From the NCBI GenBank assembly GCA_025981625.1, contig JAICXF010000043.1:1-16830 (forward strand): a stretch of 16,830 nt of DNA, given 5' to 3'. Below the pieces are notes generated by a model. The model searched no databases and was not told where the DNA came from. It worked only from the letters and a program-made list of their open reading frames with translations. Source of the DNA: Sphingomonas sp. GTDB lineage: Bacteria > Pseudomonadota > Alphaproteobacteria > Sphingomonadales > Sphingomonadaceae. A program made the position numbers and the translations under genes. This document shows positions 7,858 through 15,705 of this stretch, piece after piece. How positions within the stretch are numbered: position 1 is the stretch's first letter; each line of letters begins with the position of its first letter.

Positions 7858-10466
7858 GCGACGATATTGACCAGTCGGTCCGGCACCACAATCACCTTGC
7901 GCGGCGCGGCGCCCGCGAGCTGCCGCTGAACCCTGTCAGAGCCAAGCGCGAGCGCTTCGGCGGCGGCGCGATCGAGCCCGCGCGGGGCCTGCAGTGTATC
8001 GCGCAACTTGCCATTGACCTGGACAGCCAGCGTGATCTGGTCGTCGACAAGCAGCGCCGGATCGAAGCTAGGCCACGCGGCGTCGGCGATCATGCCGCTC
8101 TCGCCGAGCGCCGCCCATGCCTCCTCGGCCAGGTGCGGCGCGGCCGGCGCGGCCAACAGCACAAGGGCGCGCACCGCGTCGTGGCGAGTAGCGGAGGGCG
8201 GCGCCTTCTCGATTGCGGTGGTCAGTTCGTAAAGCTGGGCGATCGCCTTGTTGAACTGCAGCCCCTCCAGCGCCTCGCCGACGGCGGAGATGGCCCGGTG
8301 AAGCTTGCGGTTGAGTGCCTGGTCCTCGCCTGCCGCCGCGGCGCTCCCGGTGGCGAGGCGCCAAACGCGCTGGACGAAGCGCGATGCGCCCTCGATTCCG
8401 CCTTCGGACCATTCGAGGTCTCGCTCGGGCGGGCTGTCGGACAGCATGAACCAGCGCACGGCATCAGCGCCGTATTTGGCGAGGATCGGCTCCGGATCGA
8501 TCGTGTTGCGCTTGGACTTGGACATCTTCTCGACGCGCCCGGGCGTCACCGGATGGCCGCTTTCGATGTGCACCCAATCGTCGCCGTTGCGCGTGACCTC
8601 GTTGGGACTGAGCCAGCTGCCGTCCCCGGCTCGGTAGGTCTCGTGAGTGACCATGCCTTGCGTGAATAATCCGCTGAACGGCTCGTCGATGCTGATTTTG
8701 CCGAGGCGCTGGAGCGCGCGGGTCCAGAAGCGGGCGTACAGCAGGTGCAGGATCGCGTGCTCGACGCCGCCGATATATTGCGCGACGGGCAGCCACTTCT
8801 CCGCTTCCGCGCGGTCGAACGACTTGTCCGCGGGCTGACTGGCGAAGCGGATGAAATACCAGCTCGAATCGACGAATGTATCGAGCGTGTCCGTCTCGCG
8901 GACGGCCTGCCCGCCGCAGCTCGGGCAGGCGACATGCTTCCATGTCGGGTGACGGTCGAGCGGGTTGCCGGGCTTGTCGAATTCGATGTCGTCCGGAAGC
9001 ACCACGGGCAATTGGTCGCCCGGCACCGGAACGACCCCGCACGACCGGCAATGAATGATGGGAATCGGCGTGCCCCAGTAGCGCTGCCGCGACACGCCCC
9101 AGTCGCGCAGCCGATACTGGACCGTGCCATGGCCCCACCCAGCCGCTTCGGCACGGCGGACCACTTCAGCCGCCGCCTGGTCTGTCGTGAGCCCGTTCAG
9201 GAACTCGGAATTGACCGCCACCCCGTGGGCATTTTCCGCCTCTCCGACGACCGGCTCCGCAGCCTGTTCGGCACTCGCCGCTACGACGCGCCTTATGGGC
9301 AGTTGATATTGCTTCGCAAATTCGAAGTCCCGCTGATCGTGTCCGGGGACGCCGAAGATCGCTCCAGTCCCATATTCCATCAGCACGAAATTCGCGATGT
9401 AGACCGGGAGGCGCCATTCGGGCCTGAGCGGATGGACTGCTTCCACCGCCGTTCTAAAGCCCTTCTTTTCGGCGGTTTCCACCTCGGCCGCGCTGGTCCC
9501 GCCGGCCTTGCACTCGGCGGCGAACGCTGCCGCCCGAGGGTCGGTCGCGGCCACTGCTTGCGCGATTGGATGGTCTGGTGCGACCGCAACGAAGCTCGCG
9601 CCGAAAATCGTGTCCGGACGGGTGGTGAAGACTTCTAGCGCGTCTATTCCCCTACCGCTTGCGGGAGGGGCTAGGGGTGGGTGCGAAAGCTCGTTCGACT
9701 GGCCCACCCCTTCGGCGCTTCGCGCCTCTTCCCCTCCCGCAAGCGGTAGGGGTGTCGCCAACCGGAAGCTGAATTGCAGGCCCTGGCTCTTTCCGATCCA
9801 GTTTTCCTGCATCAGCCGAACCTTCTCCGGCCAATTGTCGAGCGTCTTCAGCCCTTCGAGCAGGTCATCGGCGAAGTCGGTGATCTTCAGGAACCATTGA
9901 GCAAGCTTGCGCCGCTCGACCGGCGCGCCGGAGCGCCAGCCCTTGCCATCGATCACCTGCTCGTTCGCCAGCACGGTCATGTCGACCGGGTCCCAATTGA
10001 CCTCGCTTTCCTTGCGATAGACCAGCCCTGCGTCGAACAGATCGAGGAACAGTGCCTGCTCGTGGCCGTAATAAGCCGGATCGCAGGTGGCGATTTCGCG
10101 ATTCCAGTCGAGCGCAAATCCGATCCGCTTAAGCTGCTCGCGCATCGCCCGGATGTTCGCCCACGTCCATTCGCCCGGATGGACCTTGCGCTCCATTGCC
10201 GCATTCTCAGCAGGCATTCCGAACGCATCCCACCCCATCGGGTGGAGCACTTCATGTCCTTGCATCCGGCGATAGCGGGCGATCACGTCGCCCATCGTGT
10301 AATTGCGGACGTGGCCCATGTGGATGCGCCCCGAGGGATAGGGAAACATCTCGAGGACGTACGTCTTCGGCTTTTCGCTATCGCTATTCGCCGAGAAACA
10401 GCGCGCCTCGGCCCAGCGCGCCTGCCAGCGCCGGTCGGCTTCAGCCGCGTCGAATCGGCTGCTCAT
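7854..10466 (-). CDS. leuS: Leucyl-tRNA synthetase with an in-frame palindromic repeat insertion
   Basis: LeuRS charges tRNA-Leu. The 870-residue product has the class I motifs HMGH (49-52, within [17 protein letters not shown]) and KMSKS (647-651). It also has the CP1 editing domain with [10 protein letters not shown] (281-290), zinc-type cysteine pairs in CRSCG and CPSCG, and the [30 protein letters not shown] anticodon region near the end (positions about 8090-8210). Residues about 238-274, reading [10 protein letters not shown]... to ...PPASGRGI, do not belong to the family. They are encoded by the palindromic repeat at 9649-9752 and sit where the editing domain begins. TTRPDT is displaced by about 34 residues relative to E. 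coli LeuRS, which agrees with an insertion of that size. No frame is broken. Its stop overlaps lptE. Confidence 0.96.
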   Translation of the reverse strand: MSSRFDAAEADRRWQARWAEARCFSANSDSEKPKTYVLEMFPYPSGRIHMGHVRNYTMGDVIARYRRMQGHEVLHPMGWDAFGMPAENAAMERKVHPGEWTWANIRAMREQLKRIGFALDWNREIATCDPAYYGHEQALFLDLFDAGLVYRKESEVNWDPVDMTVLANEQVIDGKGWRSGAPVERRKLAQWFLKITDFADDLLEGLKTLDNWPEKVRLMQENWIGKSQGLQFSFRLATPLPLAGGEEARSAEGVGQSNELSHPPLAPPASGRGIDALEVFTTRPDTIFGASFVAVAPDHPIAQAVAATDPRAAAFAAECKAGGTSAAEVETAEKKGFRTAVEAVHPLRPEWRLPVYIANFVLMEYGTGAIFGVPGHDQRDFEFAKQYQLPIRRVVAASAEQAAEPVVGEAENAHGVAVNSEFLNGLTTDQAAAEVVRRAEAAGWGHGTVQYRLRDWGVSRQRYWGTPIPIIHCRSCGVVPVPGDQLPVVLPDDIEFDKPGNPLDRHPTWKHVACPSCGGQAVRETDTLDTFVDSSWYFIRFASQPADKSFDRAEAEKWLPVAQYIGGVEHAILHLLYARFWTRALQRLGKISIDEPFSGLFTQGMVTHETYRAGDGSWLSPNEVTRNGDDWVHIESGHPVTPGRVEKMSKSKRNTIDPEPILAKYGADAVRWFMLSDSPPERDLEWSEGGIEGASRFVQRVWRLATGSAAAAGEDQALNRKLHRAISAVGEALEGLQFNKAIAQLYELTTAIEKAPPSATRHDAVRALVLLAAPAAPHLAEEAWAALGESGMIADAAWPSFDPALLVDDQITLAVQVNGKLRDTLQAPRGLDRAAAEALALGSDRVQRQLAGAAPRKVIVVPDRLVNIVA
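9649..9752. repeat. Palindromic repeat element inserted in frame in leuS
   Basis: The element is bounded by perfect 22-bp inverted repeats, 9649-9670 and 9731-9752. An inner inverted repeat GGGGTGGG/CCCACCCC lies at 9674-9681 and 9703-9710, and a small hairpin GGCGC-TTC-GCGCC at 9714-9726. As RNA or single-stranded DNA it would form one long branched stem. The outer 104 bp is not a multiple of three, so the full insertion must include a few flanking bases to keep frame. I see no clear target duplication. No second copy occurs in the window. It resembles the small palindromic elements known within genes of Rickettsia, and low-complexity sequence of this type is, to my knowledge, dispersed in sphingomonad genomes. 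Confidence 0.88.
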
Positions 10467-10476
10467 GGCGAGGGAC

Positions 10477-10911
10477 TTAACCCGCGACGGAAGAGGCGCG
10501 GCGCAGGTCGCGGGCCCGGGTCAGGATAATGTCCTCGAGCTTCTGGACCGTTGCGGCCGAGACCGGAGCATCCACCCATGCGCCATTCTGCTGGACCTGG
10601 CGGGCAGCCGAGACTCGAATGGCGTCGGCGCGAAGATCGGGGTCGAGGACCGCGACGGTCAGCTTGACCCGTTCGCCGGGAGCGCGGGGATTGCTGTACC
10701 AGTCGGTGATGATCACCCCGCTCTGCGCGTTGGCCTGGAGCAACGGCGCGAAAGAAACAGTGTCGACGGCGGCCCGCCAGAGGTAGGCGTTGATCGCGAG
10801 CGTGGTCACCTGCGACGGCGCCAGTTGCGTTCGCACGTTGCGGTTGCGCGAGCAGGCCGGGGTCGCAAGCGCCAGAATCATCAGCGCGGCGGTGGTATGG
10901 AGGCGGGTCAT
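10477..10911 (-). CDS. DUF3576 domain-containing probable lipoprotein
   Basis: This 144-residue product has the DUF3576 pattern: [18 protein letters not shown], then [26 protein letters not shown] and [13 protein letters not shown]. The family is common in alphaproteobacteria and its function is unknown. ATG 10911 gives an export signal, [20 protein letters not shown], whose cysteine 20 could be acylated. The lipobox (TPAC) is imperfect, so it may be a lipoprotein or a soluble periplasmic protein. A good ribosome binding site, GAGG, lies seven bases before this ATG. The frame stays open upstream to 11025, but without family resemblance. It is the first gene of the leftward operon, ten bases before leuS, and shares the 185-bp upstream gap with the divergent barrel gene. 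Confidence 0.85.
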   Translation of the reverse strand: MTRLHTTAALMILALATPACSRNRNVRTQLAPSQVTTLAINAYLWRAAVDTVSFAPLLQANAQSGVIITDWYSNPRAPGERVKLTVAVLDPDLRADAIRVSAARQVQQNGAWVDAPVSAATVQKLEDIILTRARDLRRASSVAG

Positions 10912-11054
10912 TGGAAGTCCTCGGAACATCGAAATCTGTGGGCGAGAGGCGTTATAGATGCTGGGCCACCGCCCGCAAGCACTGCCGGCGCCGTTAAAAT
11001 TGTGTTGAGTCGGCAACAGCCGCAAAGAGAATCGATTCCGCTCATGGAACCTTC

Positions 11055-11077
11055 AGGTCACTCCGTTTATATGACCT
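11055..11077. promoter_or_regulatory. Inverted repeat AGGTCA-N11-TGACCT upstream of the barrel gene
   Basis: Six-bp arms (11055-11060 and 11072-11077) lie 20 bases before the GTG start at 11097. It could be a repressor operator or a weak hairpin in the leader. Arms this short arise by chance fairly often, so the call is tentative. Confidence 0.25.
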
Positions 11078-11096
11078 TTCAGCAGGGAGAGTGCTG

Positions 11097-11819
11097 GTGC
11101 TTGGAGTCGCGGGAGGAAAGGGGGCCAAGCTGGCTGCGGCGATTGCCGCCGCCGGTCTCGTCCTGACTCCCGCATTCGCGACCGGCACGTCATCGAAGAA
11201 GCGCCCATCGCTGGTGGCGCTCAGCTTCGATCCGATCTCGTCGTTCACGCCGGCCAATGCTGATCCCAAGCTTGCTGCCGCGCTCGGCAGCAAGAGCCTG
11301 GCGCTGGGCGACTTCAAGTTTACGCCGGCGCCGGCCAAGGGTCGGCCCTCGCAGGTGCGCGTGGCGATCCGTGCGCGTGTCGTCGCTCCAGGCCGCACGG
11401 TCGGTGTTGAATCCGCCGCGGCAACACCCACCGTCGCTCTTGCGCCGACCAGCTACAACCTGGGCGTAGCCGTCGGTTGGCGGCATTTCGCGGTTTCGGG
11501 CGACGTGGCCAAGGTCAAGAGCGCCGACTCGGCGATCGGTGGTCGTGAAGCGGCCGATGTCGGGGTCAGCTATTCGTTGTCCAACCGGCTCTCGACCCGA
11601 GTCGCGGTAGGCACCGAGCGAGCGACGGGTAACGCGCTCCCGGCGCTGCGAGGGGCCGACAAAGTGTCGTTCGATCTCGGCAGCTCTTATTCGCTGTCGG
11701 GCCGAATTTCGCTGGTCGGCGGAGTGCGTTACAACATCGAGCGCGACCGCTTCTCGACGCTCGAGGATAATCGCCGGGACAGCCAGGCGGTTTACGTCGG
11801 TACCGCGTTCAAGTTCTGA
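11097..11819 (+). CDS. Small predicted outer-membrane beta-barrel (porin-like) protein, function unknown
   Basis: I do not recognise a named family. The 240-residue product starts with a Sec-type signal, LGVAGGKGAKLAAAIAAAGL then VLTPAFA, probably cleaved near residue 28. A low-complexity Ala/Ser/Pro-rich part follows to about residue 110. The C-terminal half alternates polar and hydrophobic residues as in beta strands, with two related strands SYSLSNRLS (158-166) and SYSLSGRIS (197-205). It ends in VYVGTAFKF, with the terminal phenylalanine typical of outer-membrane barrels. GTG 11097 is preferred to GTG 11091 because AGGGAG at 11084-11089 is seven bases before the former and only one before the latter. 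The 3' end overlaps the convergent ThiE-like gene by 11 bp. With so few strands it may be a small barrel or an OmpA-like domain. Confidence 0.7.
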   Translation: MLGVAGGKGAKLAAAIAAAGLVLTPAFATGTSSKKRPSLVALSFDPISSFTPANADPKLAAALGSKSLALGDFKFTPAPAKGRPSQVRVAIRARVVAPGRTVGVESAAATPTVALAPTSYNLGVAVGWRHFAVSGDVAKVKSADSAIGGREAADVGVSYSLSNRLSTRVAVGTERATGNALPALRGADKVSFDLGSSYSLSGRISLVGGVRYNIERDRFSTLEDNRRDSQAVYVGTAFKF

Positions 11820-12261
11820 ACGCCGAAATCCCGGCCCATCCGATAAAGCCCAGCCGAGCGACATCCGCGTAGCGTTTGGCGTTCATGCCGCCGAGCGCAA
11901 GCAACCGCCGATTCGCTAATCGGGCCAGCGTTGCAGCACGCATTCGAGGAATGGGGTGCCAATCCGGATGGCTGTTCGTCGGGAATATCGGCGAGAGCAG
12001 GATCATAGGTACCCTCCGGAGCAGCGCTCGCCGGAGCTCGGCCGAATTGTGCACTCTTGCCGCCTCGCCTTGATACTCGCTTGCCACCGTCAGGGCGCCA
12101 CGATGCGCAATGCGATTCAGCTGTCGGCGCTGCGCTTTCTTGAGCGGACGGACCAGCAACACGCCGCTCCCGCGTTTCAGCTTGCCGACCGCTTTTGAAG
12201 CGGATTCGTCAAATCGATCGACGATCAGCCACTGTCCGGCAGTGGTCTGGCGGCGCGCCAT
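11809..12261 (-). CDS. TenI/thiamine-phosphate-synthase-like protein
   Basis: The 150-residue product resembles the second half of the ThiE/TenI TIM-barrel family. LLSPIFPTNSHP (88-99) matches the conserved 'SPvFpT.SHpg' loop, LALGGM (121-126) matches the 'ALGGi' phosphate-binding strand, and GWAGISAF (141-148) matches the closing 'GvAgIsaf' strand. True ThiE is about 200 residues and has a conserved N-terminal diphosphate-binding half. Here that half is short, ending near VASEYQGEAARVHNSAELRRAL, so thiamine-phosphate synthase activity is doubtful. ATG 12261 is chosen; ATG 12282 and TTG 12285 are possible longer starts, but both would overlap or abut the divergent YggS start. The 3' end overlaps the barrel gene by 11 bp. 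Confidence 0.68.
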   Translation of the reverse strand: MARRQTTAGQWLIVDRFDESASKAVGKLKRGSGVLLVRPLKKAQRRQLNRIAHRGALTVASEYQGEAARVHNSAELRRALLRRVPMILLSPIFPTNSHPDWHPIPRMRAATLARLANRRLLALGGMNAKRYADVARLGFIGWAGISAFRT

Positions 12262-12269
12262 GCTGCTTT

Positions 12270-12276
12270 CTATAGC
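12270..12276. promoter_or_regulatory. Possible shared bidirectional -10 element (CTATAGC)
   Basis: The palindrome CTATAG (12270-12275) sits between two genes that start head to head. Read rightward, TATAGC ends eight bases before the A of the YggS ATG. Read leftward, TATAGA ends seven bases before the A of the ThiE-like ATG. Both distances suit transcription starting at or next to the start codon, giving leaderless mRNAs. The -35 positions are poor in both directions, so this is an inference. Confidence 0.4.
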
Positions 12277-12284
12277 TCCCATCA

Positions 12285-12944
12285 ATGACCGCCGCCGCAG
12301 ACCGCCGCCAAGTGATCCTCGACGGCATCGCTCAGGCCGCGGCCCTTGCCCGTCGCGATCCTTCGGACGTGCGGCTCATTGCCGTCAGCAAAGGGCGCGG
12401 TGCCGAGGAGATCGAAGCCCTGATTGCCGCCGGCCAGCGTGACTTCGGCGAGAACCGGGTTCAGGAAGCGCTCGCCAAATGGCCCGCACTGCTTGCCCGC
12501 TATCCTGATGTCCGACTCCACGGCATCGGACGCTTGCAGTCCAACAAGACCGCTGATTTGATCCGGCTGTTCGACGTGATCCATTCACTCGACCGCGTCA
12601 GCCTCGTGCACGCGCTCGTCAAGGAAGCGGACAAGGCCAGGCGTTTCCCGGCAGTCTATGTCCAGGTGAACATCGGCGAGGAGGACCAGAAGGGCGGCTG
12701 CGCGATCGGCGATGTCGGTCACCTGACCGATGCGGTCCGATCCTCGCCGTTGCCGCTGGCCGGGCTGATGGCCATCCCGCCGGTCGGCCTCGAACCGTCC
12801 CCCTATTTCGCGCTGCTCGCGGAGCTTGCGCGCCGCCATGACGTCACGGGGCTCAGCATGGGAATGTCCAGCGATTACAAGGCCGCCGTGATGCTCGGCG
12901 CCACCGCGGTCCGCGTCGGCACTGCATTGTTCGAGGACAGTTAG
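12285..12944 (+). CDS. YggS/PLPBP family pyridoxal-phosphate homeostasis protein
   Basis: Proteins of this family bind pyridoxal phosphate on a TIM-barrel fold like that of alanine racemase and help keep vitamin B6 and amino-acid pools balanced; no enzyme activity is established. The 219-residue product is full length. The PLP lysine is Lys36 in LIAVSKGR (the family more often has SKTK or SKT). Other blocks are FGENRVQEA (54-62), [23 protein letters not shown] and the phosphate-binding [27 protein letters not shown] region near the end. ATG 12285 is the start, 23 bases from the divergent ThiE-like ATG. The stop (12942-12944) overlaps the stop of the convergent ribA. Confidence 0.93.
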   Translation: MTAAADRRQVILDGIAQAAALARRDPSDVRLIAVSKGRGAEEIEALIAAGQRDFGENRVQEALAKWPALLARYPDVRLHGIGRLQSNKTADLIRLFDVIHSLDRVSLVHALVKEADKARRFPAVYVQVNIGEEDQKGGCAIGDVGHLTDAVRSSPLPLAGLMAIPPVGLEPSPYFALLAELARRHDVTGLSMGMSSDYKAAVMLGATAVRVGTALFEDS

Positions 12945-13993
12945 GCTAGCAAATGACCGCTGCGCTTGCGCTTGGTCGCGAGATAGTCGGCGTTATGCGG
13001 ATTAGCGGGCATCTGATGCGAAACCCGTTCCACCACCTTGATTCCGGCTGCCTCGAGTCCCGCCATTTTGTCGGGATTGTTCGTCAGCAGCCGGACCTCG
13101 CTGATCCCGAGCGAGCGCAGCATTGCCGCGGCGTGGCCGTAATCGCGGGCGTCATCGACAAAGCCGAGCCTTCGGTTCGCCTCGACGGTGTCGAGACCGC
13201 GATCCTGCAGTGCATAGGCACGGATCTTGTTGGCAAGCCCTATGCCTCGTCCCTCCTGCCGCAGATAGAGCAGCACGCCTCCGCCATGCTCGCCGATGAT
13301 GTGCAGCGCCTCCCTGAGCTGCGGTCCGCAATCGCACTTGAGCGATCCGAACACGTCACCCGTCAGGCACTCGCTGTGCAGGCGAACGAGCGGCGGCTGG
13401 CCCGCGAAGGCGCCAATGACGAGCGCGACATGCTCCTGTCCGTCATCAGATGCGCGGAAGGCAACGATCTGCGTCGGCGGCATGTCCTCGAGCGGTAGCC
13501 GCGCTCGGGCGACGATCGCGACGGACGGGTGCGAACGCTCGCGGATGATCTCGTCGACCGAAATGCCGAGCCGAGCCTCGCCGTCGTCGAGCAGCCAAAG
13601 CGCGGGTAGCAGCCCGGCGAGGCGGGTGAGATCAAGCGCCGCCCGAGCGGCCTCGACGTAATCGGCCGATAGCGGGTGCAGCGGTCCGATCGGTGCTCGA
13701 TCAAGATCCCGGCCGGGATCAGCGATGCTCAGGGCCGTAGCCGCATCCATCCAAGACTCTTGAGAGAGCACGACCGGGCCGCCAGGGTCCGCCGCGTCGC
13801 GCTCATTGGCAAGGTTGAGCGCGGCCGCGCGCTCACCGCTGATCATGAGCCTGGCGCGATGGTCCGGATCGAGCAGGCTGAGCTGCTCCTGGGTGGCCGT
13901 TTCGACGGCGAGCACCACGATCTTGGCTGAACCTTCGATGCGCACCGGTCGACCCGCGCGGACCGATGCAATGGCGGTCCCGAGGACGCTCAA
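12941..13993 (-). CDS. ribA: GTP cyclohydrolase II (riboflavin biosynthesis) with an N-terminal extension
   Basis: RibA opens GTP to the diaminopyrimidine that begins riboflavin synthesis. The catalytic domain occupies about residues 155-350 of 350. The zinc cysteines are in [17 protein letters not shown] (Cys209, 220, 222), followed by [30 protein letters not shown] and LLTNNPDK (302-309). The first 150 or so residues resemble the extension seen in some alphaproteobacterial RibA proteins and show no acidic DHBP-synthase motif, so I do not call a bifunctional enzyme. The start is uncertain: TTG at 13991-13993 overlaps the xth stop (TTGA) and fits coupled translation, while the open frame further upstream is only a shadow of xth. 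The stop shares three bases with the stop of the YggS gene. Confidence 0.92.
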   Translation of the reverse strand: MSVLGTAIASVRAGRPVRIEGSAKIVVLAVETATQEQLSLLDPDHRARLMISGERAAALNLANERDAADPGGPVVLSQESWMDAATALSIADPGRDLDRAPIGPLHPLSADYVEAARAALDLTRLAGLLPALWLLDDGEARLGISVDEIIRERSHPSVAIVARARLPLEDMPPTQIVAFRASDDGQEHVALVIGAFAGQPPLVRLHSECLTGDVFGSLKCDCGPQLREALHIIGEHGGGVLLYLRQEGRGIGLANKIRAYALQDRGLDTVEANRRLGFVDDARDYGHAAAMLRSLGISEVRLLTNNPDKMAGLEAAGIKVVERVSHQMPANPHNADYLATKRKRSGHLLA

Positions 13994-14781
13994 ACGTCGA
14001 TCTCGCAGATCAGCGGTACGTGGTCCGAAGGGCGCTCCCAGTTGCGGCAGGGCTCGAGCACTGCGTGTCTCTTCAACTGGCCGGCGAGCTCGGGTGACGC
14101 CCACATGTGGTCGAGCCGGCGACCGCGGTCGTTCCTGGTCCAGTCCGGGGAGCGATAGCTCCACCATGTGAAGCAGCGCTCCGGGGCCGGCACAAACTTT
14201 CGGCCGATGTCGACCCAGTCGTGGGCCTGCCTGAGCTTGGTGAGCGCCTGGACCTCGACGGGCGTGTGACTGACGACGCCGATCAGCGCCTTGTGGCTCC
14301 AGACGTCGCATTCGAGCGGCGCCACGTTGAAGTCGCCGACGATGATCGTCGGTTCGCTGAGGTTCTCAGACCAGCGCGTCATTCGCCCGATAAAGTCGAG
14401 CTTCTGGCCAAACTTCGGGTTCTGCTCCCGGTCGGGGATGTCGCCGCCCGCCGGGACATAGACATTCTCAAGGCGGATGCCGCACTCGAGGCGAACACCG
14501 ACATGCCGCGCTTCGCCATTGTCCTGCCAGTCGTGCTTGCCGGCGCCATTCAGCGGCACTCGGCTGAGGATGGCGACCCCGTGATGCATGCGCTGACCGT
14601 TAAGCTGGCGGTGGACGTATCCGTGCCGGTCAAACAGCTCGGCAGGGAATATGCTGTCGAGCACCTTGGTTTCCTGGAGGCACAGTATGTCCGGCTGCTG
14701 CTCAGCAATCAGCCGCTCGACCAGTGCGGTCCGGGCCCGCACCGAGTTGATGTTCCATGAGGCGATTTTGAGCGTCGACAC
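13990..14781 (-). CDS. xth: Exodeoxyribonuclease III (AP endonuclease)
   Basis: Xth cuts DNA at abasic sites and degrades one strand 3' to 5' in base-excision repair. Using GTG 14781 the product has 263 residues, close to the 268 of E. coli Xth. All catalytic motifs of the EEP fold are present: WNINSVRAR (Asn10), LQETK (Glu37), ENVYVPAG (Tyr109), GDFNVAP (Asp150, Asn152), RRLDHMWAS (Asp224) and SDHVPL (Asp253, His254). The frame continues upstream to 14931, across the terminator-like hairpin, without family resemblance, so a start near LKIASWN is preferred. GTG 14799 is a possible alternative, and neither has a clear ribosome binding site. The stop overlaps the ribA start, so the two are probably co-translated. 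Confidence 0.95.
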   Translation of the reverse strand: MSTLKIASWNINSVRARTALVERLIAEQQPDILCLQETKVLDSIFPAELFDRHGYVHRQLNGQRMHHGVAILSRVPLNGAGKHDWQDNGEARHVGVRLECGIRLENVYVPAGGDIPDREQNPKFGQKLDFIGRMTRWSENLSEPTIIVGDFNVAPLECDVWSHKALIGVVSHTPVEVQALTKLRQAHDWVDIGRKFVPAPERCFTWWSYRSPDWTRNDRGRRLDHMWASPELAGQLKRHAVLEPCRNWERPSDHVPLICEIDV

Positions 14782-14836
14782 GACGGAGGATGTAGCCACC
14801 CTATCGGCGGTTTGCGAGAGAGCGCGCGGCGCATAT

Positions 14837-14859
14837 GGAAAGGCCCCCGCTCCGGGGGC
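14837..14859 (-). terminator. Probable intrinsic terminator after lolA
   Basis: On the leftward strand a seven-bp GC stem with a 3-base loop (GCCCCCG-GAG-CGGGGGC, 14859 to 14843) is followed by CTTTCC. The stem is strong but the T run is short, so termination may be partial. It would separate ftsK-lolA transcripts from xth-ribA. Confidence 0.55.
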
Positions 14860-14936
14860 ATGGAGCGAGGGCCGACCGAGCGTTGTCACGCAAGGGATCC
14901 AGCGAGCCCGGGTAACAGGGGGAAACCCCAAGCCAT
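14837..14936 (-). ncRNA. Candidate structured small RNA or lolA 3' UTR
   Basis: The 230-bp gap between xth and lolA contains no gene. Read leftward from about 14936 it shows a GGGG-TTT-CCCC hairpin (14919-14929), a GCGT-GACA-ACGC hairpin (14880-14891) and then the terminator-like stem at 14843-14859. TGTAAT, a fair -10 hexamer, lies at about 14935-14940, but I find no matching -35. The transcript would be about 95-100 nt. It could equally be the untranslated end of the lolA mRNA. I could not match it to tmRNA, SRP RNA, RNase P RNA or a tRNA. Confidence 0.35.
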
Positions 14937-15011
14937 TACAGGATCAGGCCCGTTTTTAGCCCGACGCCCCTGTCGCCGCGATGAACAGGTCGCAAATAGC
15001 AACCCGTTTCG

Positions 15012-15620
15012 TCACCTTTTCTTCTTCGGTTCGGCGTAGGTGAACGCGCTGTCCGGGATGGGTACGTTGAACCGGACGTTCGATAGCTTGACGGTGGTGC
15101 GATGGTTCTGCGCGTCCACGGCCGTCCACCCGTAAAGCTCGAGACCACCAGGGGCCGACGGCGTTCGAAGGAAGGCGAGCGTCAGCTGACCATATTGGGA
15201 GGCATTCTTGGCGCGCGCCACGACAACCCGGCTGTCGACGCTCGGCAGGATCTCGGCCTTGCCGTTGAAATCGGCGGAGCCGGACAACAGCGGCCCCAGC
15301 GGCGTGCGCGAGAGCGGCCAGCTCGATTTCTGTCCGACCGAATAGTCGAGGAAGGTGAGCCGCTTGCCATCAGCGACGAGCAGGACGTCGCCGCCCCGAT
15401 ATTCAAATCGAATGCGTCCCGGGCGTTTCATCTGCAGCGTGCCGGTGGAGACCTGGCCCTTCGCGTCGGTCTGCGTGAAATTTGCGGTCATGGTCTGCAC
15501 CGCCGAGAGATGCTCCTTCAGCCGCGCGAGGTCCGGCGATGGCGCCGCCGCAAGCGCCGGTGCGGAGGCAATCAGCGCGACTGGCGCAAGCGCACGCGCG
15601 AAGCTCGTGGGGAAGGTCAT
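15012..15620 (-). CDS. lolA: Outer-membrane lipoprotein carrier protein LolA
   Basis: LolA carries lipoproteins through the periplasm from the LolCDE transporter to the outer membrane. The 202-residue product starts with a Sec signal, MTFPTSFARALAPVALIASA then PALAAA, with likely cleavage near residue 25. The mature part has the LolA pattern: LKEHLSAVQTMTANFTQTD, GTLQMKRPGRIRFEYRGG, LLVADGKRLTFLDYSVGQ, the SWPLSRTPLGPLL segment and the late VPIPDSAFTY. ATG 15620 has AGGAG eight bases upstream, which settles the start. ftsK lies 85 bp upstream in the same direction, and the gap between them contains TGAAC-type repeats. The order ftsK-lolA-xth supports the call. Confidence 0.92.
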   Translation of the reverse strand: MTFPTSFARALAPVALIASAPALAAAPSPDLARLKEHLSAVQTMTANFTQTDAKGQVSTGTLQMKRPGRIRFEYRGGDVLLVADGKRLTFLDYSVGQKSSWPLSRTPLGPLLSGSADFNGKAEILPSVDSRVVVARAKNASQYGQLTLAFLRTPSAPGGLELYGWTAVDAQNHRTTVKLSNVRFNVPIPDSAFTYAEPKKKR

Positions 15621-15675
15621 TGGCGAAGCTCCTGGATTTTGGGCGCCGAATTGGCGTTTGGCCGTTGAATGCGCT

Positions 15676-15703
15676 CTGAACCTGCCGGTTCCGTACCGTT
15701 CAG
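15676..15703. promoter_or_regulatory. Inverted CTGAAC / GTTCAG repeat upstream of lolA
   Basis: CTGAAC (15676-15681) and GTTCAG (15698-15703) form an inverted repeat in the 85-bp ftsK-lolA gap, with GGAAC on the leftward strand between them (15688-15692). It may be an operator, or part of a lolA promoter. GGAAC followed after 16 bases by CATT only partly fits the EcfG type (GGAAC-N16/17-CGTT). Confidence 0.3.
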
Positions 15704-15705
15704 CG

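Noticed and set aside
6847..9638. Large rightward open frames opposite holA, lptE and leuS (6847-7929, 7662-8669, 8745-9638)
   Set aside because: They are fully antisense to well-conserved genes, span gene boundaries and have no recognisable domain.
9649..9752. Treating the leuS repeat as a transposon footprint or a gene-breaking insertion
   Set aside because: The frame continues without stops, no transposase or target duplication is visible, and leuS is otherwise complete.
11046..11067. GGAAC followed by CGTT upstream of the barrel gene, resembling an EcfG promoter
   Set aside because: The spacer is only 13 bases, whereas the EcfG type needs about 16-17.
12941..13993. Reading RibA as a bifunctional DHBP synthase/GTP cyclohydrolase II
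   Set aside because: The N-terminal extension lacks the acidic catalytic motif of DHBP synthase and is shorter than a full RibB domain.
13990..14931. Longer xth and ribA starts (14931 and 14311)
   Set aside because: The added N-terminal residues show no family resemblance. The xth extension crosses the terminator-like hairpin and the ribA extension is a shadow of xth.
14837..14936. 6S RNA identity for the structured segment
   Set aside because: Short stretches look faintly similar, but I see no long closing stem with a central bubble and the segment is shorter than usual 6S RNA.
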